From: Rhinopomastus cyanomelas
Lineage: Eukaryota > Chordata > Aves > Bucerotiformes > Rhinopomastidae
Direction of reading: 5' to 3'
Length of the DNA stretch: 64,000 nt
Assembly (NCBI GenBank): GCA_013400115.1
Contig: VXBP01003621.1
Location: 7,480-71,479, forward strand
Shown piece by piece: positions 40,601-52,600 of this stretch (position 1 is the stretch's first letter; the number at the start of each line of letters is the position of its first letter). A program made the translations under genes and the position numbers. The notes under the pieces were generated by a model. That model had not been told where the DNA came from. It did not search any database and saw only the letters and a program-made list of their open reading frames with translations.

Positions 40601-43600
40601 GTGATGCAAAAGGAAGCGGCTCCGATAACAGCTCCGAGACCGATGCGTTCCTTACCATAACCACAGAGGGATGAGCAGCGTGCGCTGGGAGCAGGTCTGC
40701 ATCCAGCTCCTCCATCCCCTCTGACAGCCCCTCCACTTCTGTCACTGTCAGCAGCATGGTGGCATGTTTTGCTTTCATTGTCAGCGTTTTGCACTTGGAA
40801 TTCAAAGAGGCAATTTGCTCCTGGTAGCCTTTGATCTTCTGAGCCAGCTCCTGGGGAAACATTTTTGTCCCTAATGCAGAGGCAGCCGGTAGAGGCCACA
40901 GGATCTGCAGCACTTCAGCGGCAAAGCCCGCGAGCTCTTCGCTCCGAGCCCAGCCGTCAGCATCGCGCTGCGGCTCTAGCCGGCAGGCAGGATGTCGCCA
41001 GCAGCGGGAGCGAGTCGGGCTGCGCCTCGCCGCGCTGCGCCTCGCCGCGCAGCTCAGCCGCAGAGCCCGAGCGCCGAAGCAGAACCGGAAAGCGCTGCGG
41101 AAGGCTCCGGCTGCACGGCGACTGCAGAGGGGAGGGGGAGCAACACCTCACGCTCTCATCCAGCCTCAACCTCACGTGAAGCCTCTAAGCTTCACGCTGC
41201 AGCAACAGCGAACATCTCCCCCTCTTTCTGTCCTATTTTTTCCCCTTGTTCTATTTCCACTGATCTGAGGAAGACGAAGCTTCTGCGCAGAGAGCGAGCC
41301 GTGGAAATGAGGTCATGTGCTAACCAGAAATGCCCCGCTCAGCTCTCATCAGGAAGAGTGAGTTGCTCACACAGTCACTCACATTGTCCAACAAGATCCA
41401 GTGGGACAGGGACAATCAGTCACATAACAAGATTAAATGCAGACCGGATCAGCGATCGGCAGTGTTTGGACAAGCTGGGTTTTAGTCTTGCTCTTGGTTT
41501 TGGGTAAATCTTCCGAGTTAGAGACGGTACTAACCCTTCTTTAAAAAGAGCTGGGGGCATCTGGCCTAAAGCAGACTGCATCTGAAAACACTGGATTTTT
41601 ATGGCTACGAAACGGTGCATCTCCGTGGCCAAATATGACCTCAAGTTAGGTCAGCAAGACGGAAACGAATCGCCCTGGAAACCCACTTGTCTTCTCCCCG
41701 ACCCCGTACCACTGACAAGCTCAGTGTCCAGTTTTAAAGCTTTCAATGAATTAAATACCCTACAGTAGAAGATATCCAGATCTCCTCAAGAATTATTGTT
41801 CCCGTGTCCCAGAGGCTCAGTATCATGACCAAATTTTGGTATGTAAAGCAAAAACACCATCCATGTAAGTTTGCCTGCTAAATCAGTGACTATTCATTGA
41901 AATCACAGAACATCAGGGAATGGAAGGGATCCCAAAAGAGCATCCACTCCAATCCCCCTGCCACAGCAGGATCCCCTAGATCCAGTCGTACAGGACCAGG
42001 CCAGGTGGGTTTGAAATGTCTCCAGAGAAGGAGACCCTGCAACCTGCTGTGGGCAGCCGCTCACCGTGAAGCTGCTCCTTTCCAAATTGATGTGGAACCG
42101 CCTACGTTCCAGCTTACATAATTTCTGTTTTATTTTTATATCTGCTTTCATTTCCTCAACTAACTCAAGTCTCCAAGAAACAGCAGCATCAGAAGTTGCA
42201 AGACCTAGACGGCAGAACAATCACAGTATCTTTTGAAAAACTGATTTGCAGGTTCCCGCCCGGCGATCCTTGACAAAGTCTGGAAAGCTTCTCCGCTAAG
42301 TTCTGACCACTACTTACAAATATCTGGGGCTCAGCAAGCTGCCACTGACCCTTTTTGGTATCATTTGGACACTCCTACCTCATGACATGATATCTGAGCC
42401 TGGAGTTCCTGGATGTTGCTGGTGGCCACTGGCTTGTCCTGGATCTCACGGTGCGCACTCTCTATCAGCTGCTGCAAGTGTTTCATTTCTTGCTCGTACT
42501 GCTCGTACTGAACCACTGCTTCCTGGAGAGGGAGAGGAAAACACACTGAGCATCTACGCGAAGACGAGCGTTTCCTCAGTCGAAGCAGACCCTCTCCCTT
42601 TGGAGTGCACCTGCATCCCTGCGACACTCACACCTGTGTTCAGAACTGCAACGGTTTCCTTCACCTCACGATCTCCAAAGAGAAGTCGACGTAACACGAC
42701 GACACAGGTCTCGAGCGTAAGGAGTTAAAGCTGCTGCTTCCAGCCAGTGCTGCCCAAAGGACAGCGCTGCCTTGCCTCATGGTGTTACTATCAAGCATTT
42801 TCAGCAGGGCACAGTAGAGGGGCAGAAGAACCCCCAAAACCCAGGGATTCAAAATCACTGAAACCTAGTGGAGAACCTCCTGCTGGTACCACATGGGAAA
42901 GGGAAACGCAGAGAGATACTGAAGGCTCTCTTTTCGCCACAATTGGCACGATGCTGTTGAAGTCACTCGAGAGTGAGCTATGGGATGAGGTGGCGCTTGC
43001 CTGCATGATGTTGCACTGCTGAATGGCCGAGTGCTGCAGGCGGCTGGCCTCCTCCTGGAGCCGCTGGGCGCTGTGGCACAGCGGCAGGCTGGTCACCACC
43101 TCCTCAGGAATCCTCAGGGCGCTCTGGCACGCCTGCACTGCGTGAACTTTCGGTTTCAGTGACTCCATCTCAGACAGAAGACGCTGCAAACAAAGCGCCA
43201 CAGTTCAAGCTGCATCTCAAACCTCCCGGAGCACTTCGTGCAGCACACAACCAATACAAACAGCATTTGCTGTGCGTGATCCTGGATGTCTCCCACACGC
43301 AACGTGCAACAGGTGGCTGCCGCCTCCCATAAACCTATTTGAACCCAACAACGATGCCCGGCGCGTGGAACAGGATCCTCTCCTGGGTTTCCTGACCACT
43401 GCAGGTGCAACGCTGCCCCTGGTTTTACGTTGTGTCTCGGTGACGCCGAGAAATCCAAACTGACACAGGACAACCTGGACGGGGGCAACGTTTCAAGCAC
43501 TGAAACAAACACGTTTGATTGCCCGTTTGCTAAACTTGACGTAAGCGAGAGACGGTTTGTCTGCAGCTGCTCCTGCTGAAATGTTCTCAAACATCAGCTC

Positions 43601-46600
43601 AGCAAAAGAGCCCACAGGAATAGATAGATATATATATATTTTTAAATATACATATATATACATACANATTTTTTATCTAAAACAAGAATAAAATCTATGT
43701 TATAGGTTTTAATATATATTTTTATATTTACATCTATCATAGAATCATTAGGGACCTCCAAAGATCATCCAGTCCAATCCCCCTGCCACAGCAGGACCAC
43801 CTAGATCCAGTCTCACAGGAACAGATCCAGGTGGGTTTTAAACATCTCCAGTGAAGGAGACTCCACAACCCNNNNNNNNNNNNNNNNNNNNNNNNNNNNN
43901 NNNNNNNNNNNNNNNNNNNNNNNNNNNNNNNNNNNNNNNNNNNNNNNNNNNNNNNNNNNNNNNNNNNNNNNNNNNNNNNNNNNNNNNNNNNNNNNNNNNN
44001 NNNNNNNNNNNNNNNNNNNNNNNNNNNNNNNNNNNNNNNNNNNNNNNNNNNNNNNNNNNNNNNNNNNNNNNNNNNNNNNNNNNNNNNNNNNNNNNNNNNN
44101 NNNNNNNNNNNNNNNNNNNNNNNNNNNNNNNNNNNNNNNNNNNNNNNNNNNNNNNNNNNNNNNNNNNNNNNNNNNNNNNNNNNNNNNNNNNNNNNNNNNN
44201 NNNNNNNNNNNNNNNNNNNNNNNNNNNNNNNNNNNNNNNNNNNNNNNNNNNNNNNNNNNNNNNNNNNNNNNNNNNNNNNNNNNNNNNNNNNNNNNNNNNN
44301 NNNNNNNNNNNNNNNNNNNNNNNNNNNNNNNNNNNNNNNNNNNNNNNNNNNNNNNNNNNNNNNNNNNNNNNNNNNNNNNNNNNNNNNNNNNNNNNNNNNN
44401 NNNNNNNNNNNNNNNNNNNNNNNNNNNNNNNNNNNNNNNNNNNNNNNNNNNNNNNNNNNNNNNNNNNNNNNNNNNNNNNNNNNNNNNNNNNNNNNNNNNN
44501 NNNNNNNNNNNNNNNNNNNNNNNNNNNNNNNNNNNNNNNATATACACACGTGTGTGTGCGTGTGCGTATATATATAGAAATGCGTATTATACACACATAT
44601 ATTTACATTTTATACCTATATAATATATATTTATATATCATATACATAAAAGATGAATACTATATATATAAATATGTACTTTATATATGCTTCTATATAT
44701 TTATATATGCTGTATTTTTATATATATCTATGGAAATACATTTTTATCTATACATAAAACAAGAATAATACATATAAACATACAATACATTTAATATAGC
44801 TTTTAAATTTTTACATATTTTTATATAGTCTATATGGATATATAATTTTTTATCTAAAACAAGAATAAAATCTATGTTATAGGTTTTAATATATATTTTT
44901 ATATTTACATCTATCATAGAATCATTAGGGACCTCCAAAGATCATCCAGTCCAATCCCCCTGCCACAGCAGGACCACCTAGATCCAGTCTCACAGGAACA
45001 GATCCAGGTGGGTTTTAAACATCTCCAGTGAAGGAGACTCCACAACCCCTCTGGGCAGCCCGTTCCAGGGCTCCGCCACCCTCACTGGGACGAGGTTCCT
45101 TCTCATGTTGATGTGGAACCCCCAATGTTCCAGCTGACAACCTTCTCAGCTGTAGCTCACAGTCTGGGAGGAAGGCCATGAACTGCATCAACGTATGAAC
45201 GAACTCGTGAAGGATTTTACCTCAGCCACCCCCTCGGAGGGAAGGGCTTTCCCCACTCCAGCTCCGTTCTTTTTCGGTAGCTGGGTACTCGAGTTTGAGA
45301 CCATGCCCCACCTAAACAGACACCAGAAGTGCTCTCACAGAGACTAACTACTGCGCGAGCTCACGCTACTCAGGCGCTAACTCTGAGGTCCCGGCCTTTT
45401 ACCTGTCTCTGAGAAAGCTGCTCTTTCAAGCAAAAGTGCCCGAGCTCCGGAGAGGTCAGCGTGGCTTGGGCTTGCTCCAGAGCAGCCTGCAGGGCTCTCA
45501 GCTCAGCTTCAAATTTCTTCATGTCCTGTGACACAACACATTGGATTCGGGGATAAAGCAGGACTGAACTGGTTTTGAACACTGCCAGAAACAGATCTGC
45601 CTGGATGCTGCAGCTCGTGTGCTACACGCACACTCCTGATTAGAACACAGAGCTAACTTATTGTTTCAGTGATGTAATTTGAATTCTAAATGTTTGAACC
45701 ATCCGTGTGACAGCCTAAAGCGTGACGTCCCCCAGGCACAGTGAGTACTTCAAGTACTTCCTCAATCAGCCAATTTCATAAAGTTTGAGGCCTAAAAGGA
45801 ACTCAAGATACCCTCAGGCCTTCTTCCTCTAATCAGACAGGACGGAACTGTGGAGAAACAAAGGGAAGGGCACTGTGGAAGTGCCACCAAAACACTGAAA
45901 GGCAGGTGCTCGGTGCAATTTTAAACGCACCGTGACCCCGAATGCCTCCATCCAGAATGGGCAGCTATGACAAGACCTGCAAAAATCTTGTCGCTGCCTG
46001 CAAGGGCACCTGAAGGCACGATCTCAAAGACAGGGCACCCATCTGAGACGATACCACCACGCTGCTCACAGGTCACAGATACCCACACACCACCACCAAC
46101 GTCAGAAACACGACGCAGACACCACGCCAGCTGTCCGCCAGCAGCACAAAACAGCTTCCACGTACCTTGGCAGCGTCCTGCAGACTCGGGAGCCGCACCC
46201 TGATAGCCTGCTGCAGCTCCTCTGTCCGCCGCCCCAGTTCCAGCACTTGCTGCGCCATTCCCTCGGTGCAGTAGATGCTTGACAGGTACTCGGTCCTCTC
46301 ACTCATGGCCTCCAGATCACCATGAATGTCTCCGGACTCATCAAGCACAGTCTAAATGAAGACATGAACAAACGGAATACCAGAGTCAAGCTTCAGACTG
46401 AAGGTGCCAGAGCCCTGGCAGGGGCTGCCCAGGGGGGTTGCGGAGTCTCCTTCTCTGGAGACATTTAAAACTCTCCTGGCCATGTCTCCGTGTGAGTTGG
46501 CCTAGGGGATGCTGCTGTGGCAGGGGGATTGGACTGGATGATCTTTTGAGGTCCCTTCCAATCCCTAATGCTCTGTGATTCTGTGATCAAGGGAAGGAGG

Positions 46601-49600
46601 CAAAAACAAGTGTAGGAAATCAAACTTCACTGCTTAGAAAGACACCCCCCTTTACGCAGCGCTCTTTAAACTCCAGAATTTATATAATCACCTGGTAGGC
46701 TTTGAGCTGATCACGAAGCTGGGAGGAAGAACTCCACGTTATGCTGCCATGCACCAGGATATTTGCTTTGTCAATCCATTTCAGGATGAACTCCAGCATC
46801 TCATTGTATTCTTCCAAGTATGAGGCAGCCTGGACAGAAAAGGAAAACCCACTTAAATCTGACAAATGGTTCTGTGTAGCTCTCAGAGAACGACAACATT
46901 GATCTTCTTCCATTTACTGCTTTTAACTTGGGAACTGTTTTAACAGCTTTTCCTTAGTGGTGAATGTCATCTCAGTAGTTCTGTATCTATGGAGTTAAAA
47001 CAGGTCTGCTTCCAGGAACAAGCAGATCTATCTGAGGGGAAAAGGAGGCCCAGTAAGAATGTGGGTCACGCTGGGAGAGTGCACGGATGCTCAAATATAG
47101 CCCCAGAGTTTATACACCCTGCACATATGTCAGACTCACACTTGAGTTCCAAAATAGCCTCCTGCTCAGTTTGTGGCTCACTGCAACCCTCCTTTATGGC
47201 CCTTATTCTGCTTCCATTCTTTCCACACAGTCCCCAAAATAAACCTGTTTCAAACCCTGCTCTGTCTGCTCAGTCTGACATGTTTCCGGAAAGAGAAGTG
47301 GTGCACTTATTTCCGGATACGGGACAAAAGCTTTGCTTTCTGATTCATCCCATTTCTGCTCAGCAAAGTAATCTTCGCTTCCAATTTTGGACCTGCTCAG
47401 CCACAATAATTCCACTGGATTTTCAAGCTCCGGAACTGTGCGACGGAGCCCAGCGCAGAGCCACAGAGATGATGAAGGGAGTGGAACATCTCCCTGCTGA
47501 GGAAGGGCTGAGGGAGCTGAGAGGAAAGAAGACTGAGGAGTGACCCCATTAATGTTGATCAATACGTGCAGGGTGGGTGTCAGGAGGGCAGAGCCAGGCT
47601 CTGCTCGGTGGCATCTAGCAATAGGACAAGGGGCAGTGGGTGTGAGCTGGAACAGAGGAGGTTCCATAGCAATATGAGAAGGAACTTCTTCCCGGTGAGG
47701 GTGCCAGAGCCCTGGCAGGGGCTGCCCAGGGGGGTTGTGGAGTCTCCTTCTCTGGAGAAGTTCCAAACCCACCTGCCCATGTTCTGTGTGACTGGATCCA
47801 GATGATCCATCCTGCTCTGTGAGGGGGACTGGACTAGATGATCTCTCGAGGTCCCTTCCAATCCCTAATGCCCGTGATTCACCCTGTGTTACTGTGACCA
47901 CAGCCTGCCGATTACCATTTGTTTTGAGGCTCTAAATATCAACCACAATGATAAGACCGAAGCCCTGATAATTGCAGTGTGATGGCACCAACCAGCAGAC
48001 AACTGATGGAAGAGGATATTAAAGCAGCATCACAGCAATTTTCCACTCCCCTTACGTGACCTGTCTGTGAGTCTATTTGAGGTGCGACCCAAGCCCTGAC
48101 TAACAACAGGCAGATGACAGAAGCCTTGACTGTGGCAGGCAGCTGTGTCAAGGAACGCCCCTTCTTGCCTAACTAAAGAACAATAAAGGAGAAGTCTGCA
48201 CACTGCTGCTGCTGCTGCAAGGGAACAGCAGCAAAGACGTTAGCCCGTACCTGGCTGAGCCTGGCTGCTCGGTACTCAGCCTGCCGGACGGTCTGCTGGT
48301 GCAACGCAGTGAGCTTCCCTATCCTGCTGGCCAGCTGCTTAGCCAGGGGGACGTTCTGCTCCGCAAAGTCCTGCACTGATGCATCTAACTCCAGCAGCTT
48401 TATACTGCAGCTGTCCAACTCGTCACCAAGGATCTAGGCAGAAAAGCAAGAAAGTCAGTGATCCAGGAAGTATCGGCATCCTGGGTGACTACTTCTAGCC
48501 CAACTTCCACTTCAAAACCCAACCCAGTCTTCACAGTTTGTTCTGTTTGGTTGGTTTCCAGCTTTTTTTGTTGTTTTTTCTGGAAAGCAGCACTGCTTGT
48601 CTAAGCAGGAAGAGCAGGATGTTTGGTCATCACTTAAATGTGTGCTGTTACTTCAGCGCTGGCTGAACGGCTACTCATTAACACAGCAGAGGACGGAGTC
48701 ACTTCAGAGTAACGGTAACTGTCGCTGGCCATCTTTTCCGTGTTGTTTAAACAGAAATGAGCACTCGCTGCCACAACAGGGATGTCTGTTTCTTGGAAAG
48801 GGTTTTCCTTCCTGTAGCTGTGTTAAAACATGCCCTCACACCCTCAGAAATGTGTTATCACTCATCAATGCACTGCAAACAACTTTCACTGTCAGCTGGA
48901 ACATGCATTTTCTTAGTGTGAGTCAACATGGGAGCACTCAGGGTGTTGCTCGATTGTTCATAGAATCATAGACTCATTCAGGTTGGAAAAGATGGGATCC
49001 CCTGGGATCATCGAGTCCAACCATCAGCCCTACTCTGCAAGGTCACCCCCAAACCAGATCCCCCAACACCACATCTAAGCGACTTCTAAACTCATCCAGG
49101 GATGGGGACTCAACCCTCAACCTGGTCAGCCCATCCCAGTCCCTGATCACTCTCTCTGTGAAGAACTTCTCCCTGATGGCCAGTCTGACCCTCCCCTGGT
49201 GGAGCTGGAAGCCCTTCCCTCTGGTTGTTAATGACCTGTGAGCAGAGCCCAGCAGCAGCATCTCTGCAGGGTCCTTTCGGACAGCTGTGGAGAGCGATGA
49301 GGTCTCCCCTCAGCCTCCTCTTCCTCAACCTAAACAGCTCTAACTCTCTCCATCTCCTCTCATTACTCACTCAAGACCCTCCATGGATTAGTTTGGAAAG
49401 ACTGTCATTTTTAAAGATCTCATCAGCTGACCTTTCTTTCTGTCCCTTCTTCTCTTGAACTGCATTAACCAACGTGTGACAGGAGCCTTCAGAAGCAGCA
49501 CCTCAGCAGGACGCGAGTGTTCCAACTCCAAAGAACTCGTGGCGTTGACAAAGAGGCGAAGCCTTGTCTTACCTTTTGCTCGAGTTTAGCTTGTGCAATA

Positions 49601-52600
49601 TCACTTGTTCTCTTCTTCAGTTTGGAGAGAATGGCATTGAGTTCATTTGCTGTCTCCTGTATTTTCTGACCAAACTCTTCATTCAACACTTTGACCTGCT
49701 GAGTTTCTCTTTCTTTGGTCTGGATCTGTCAACAATAGATACTGAAATCAGTAACCAACACTCTCATCTGCTGAATGGAAATTAGCTTTTGTTTAGAGGA
49801 AGTAGTTAGTAAACCTACTACTCTACGTGATCACAGTTTGATCACATCTGGATACTGTGTTGTACTAAGTCACAAAATCATGGACTCATTCAGGTTGGAA
49901 AAGACATCCGGGATCATCGAGTCCAACCACCAACCCTGCTCTGCAAGCTCACCCCTACACCACATCCCCCAACACCACATCTAAGTGTCTTTTGAACTCC
50001 TCCAGGGATGAGGACTCGGCCACAGAAGCCTGAAGAGCTGCAGGTCCACAGGACGTTGCTCTTCGACGCTTTACCTGTTCCTGTACAGTCACAAGGGCCA
50101 GGCCAACTTCTGCTAAATGAAGAGACAGTTCCGAAGGCACGATGGCGTAAAGTCCCAAATACTTGTTCTGCTGTTGTTCAGCCATTTTCTCGACAGCCTG
50201 GCGATGAGCAGCCACTTCACTCAGAAGAGACTAAGGACAGAAAAACAACACTGTTGAAAACAGGGGGCAATGCCACAGCCTGTCCACTGGCACTCGACAG
50301 CCGTCCCACATCTGAGGTGAGCGGGGAAAACGACCACACAGCATGCCCGTACGAAAACGTGCCACAAATGCAAATCACAGACTCAAAGAACGTTGGTGAC
50401 TGGAAGGGACCTTGGAAGATCGCCTAGTCCAGTCCTCCACCACAGCAGGATCCCCTAGAACCAGTCACACAGGAACATCTCCAGGTGGGTTTGAAACGTC
50501 TCCAGAGGAGGAGACTCCACAACCCCCAGGGCAGCCCCTTCCAGGGCTCTGGCACCCTCACCATGAAGAAGGTCCTTCAAATACTTCAGTATATCTTTAA
50601 AACAAGGTATTTACAGCCAAGCTACTTGGTGCTTTATGAACCCCTCTAGCAGCTTACCCAAAAACTAATGGAAACTGTCTGAATGTAATCCACTGGAAGT
50701 CTGGAACTCACGAACCCGCCTGGCCATGCTCCTCTGCGACTTGGTCTAGGGGATCCTGCTGTGGTGGGGGGACTGGACTGGTTGATTTTGCAAGGTCCCT
50801 CCCAATCCCCAAGATTCAGTGATTAATACTCACTAGCAGATTACAGTGAAGATAAACAATGTCCTTTAGGAATCTATACACTGGATATACCTGCAGCTCC
50901 TGAAGCTGGGTGTCCACTTCTGCATCAGGGCTTAATAAATACTCTTTTGTTTCCTGGATCCAGGACTTCACAACGTTCATCTCTGCTTCAACCTCCTCAC
51001 GCTCCTTCAGCTCCTGTTTCACTGTCTTCACACTTTTTTTTACTTTCTGCTGCATGCTTCAGAGACACAGAGATGGTAACACTTTGTGAAGAAGTAGTCT
51101 GCAAACACCGCTTTGTCAAAAAATGAGTCTCACAGGACAGTGAGGAGTGGAAGGGACCCACCCTTCACATATTGATCAACATTCATGGGGTCACCCCTCA
51201 GTCTCTGTTTCCCCAACTCAAGAGACTAGAGTAGGACTGATGGTTGGACTCAATGATCCCAAGGGTCTTTTTCCACCCTGAATCATCCTATGGTCATTTG
51301 AAGCACTGTAATTTTTCATCACGATACAAACATCTGCAAACTCTTATTAGAAGAGGTTGTGAGGGACCGTGCTGGCAGCAAACACGTTAAAACATTGCCT
51401 TACTTGTGACACCGATCTTGCATTGCTCTGATTTCCTGCATGACCGGCAGCTCCTGCTGAGCTGACTTCACTTCCACATCCTGAAGCATGCCGACAGCAT
51501 GCTGCTTGAGCAGGCCCAGAGATGACAGCTGGTGCTCCACCTCCAGAAGGAAACTGTTGTGGTAATCCAGGAGTTCCAGCAGCTCTGTCTTGGATGCTTT
51601 TTCCACTGAGCTTTCTGGCAAGCGACCTTGTAGCTGATCTATTTCCATGGTGGCTTCCTGAACCTTTGGAAAGACAAGTAAACAGCCTTGGCAATAAGGA
51701 CATCAAAAAGAAGCAGCTAGCACAAGCGATACCAAGAGCCGCCAAACCCAGCGCTGCGCACTTGAGATGCTGCGAAACAGTCATGGTCCAGGGCCTGAGC
51801 AGCAGCCTCTACAGCAGACACAAATCTGTTCTTAAATGCGCTAGGTCTAGCTGGTCAGGCCTCACTGCGACTTGCCGCTCCATCTTGACCTAGAGCATCA
51901 TCCAGCCCGACCTTTAATGTCTCCAGGGATGAGGCCTCCATCACCTCCCTCCCAAGGCAACCTGTTCCAGCGATCCACCACCTCTACTGTGAAAACACTT
52001 CCTCCATATCTCCTACGTAAACTAACTCTCCTGGAGTTGAAAACTATCATCTCTTGTCCTTTCACAACAGGCCTCGCAAAAAAGTCTGTCCCAAATCTCT
52101 CTAGAGAAGATTCTGAAGAACCACTAGAAAACAAAACCCCTTCTGTATTTACTATCCAAGTCTGCACAGACACCAGTACAAACCTTGGACACCTTTAGTG
52201 GTTCTAAACCTAGCTCCAGAGGTGGCAGCTTCTTTGTCCTGAGAGAAGTCTTTGTTACTCACAGGACCACAGAACATTAGGGACTGGAAGGGACCTCGAA
52301 CGACCATCTAGTCTGATCCCCCCACCGCAGCAGGATCCCCTGGATCCAGTCGCGTCGCACCGGAACTTGTCCAGGCAGGTTGTAAATGTCTGCTCCTCTA
52401 TTGTAAGACAATTAGTGAGGCCACATAGCGAGCGAAAACCTACGTGCAGTCAATGAAGGAGGATCCACCAAGACCAGGGGTTACCTTATCGTTAAAGCCC
52501 TTCCACTCCCGCAAGGCATCTTCCAAGATTTTCTCCTGTTCTTGCGCTACGCTCTGGAGCCGCGTCCAGCGCTGCCAAACTGTGGTCATGGATCTGCTTA

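Larger units (their letters stand above)
43668..45048. repeat. Perfect 204-bp direct duplicate flanking the gap
   Basis: 43668-43871 and 44845-45048 are identical base for base, comprising AT-rich sequence plus a CR1 tail. Confidence 0.95.

Noticed and set aside
43737..44768. Very long open frames on both strands
   Set aside because: They exist only because the N run contains no stop codons.
47203..47901. Minus-strand 232-codon open frame
   Set aside because: Mostly antisense CR1 plus intron; no acceptor or donor in phase and no spectrin similarity.
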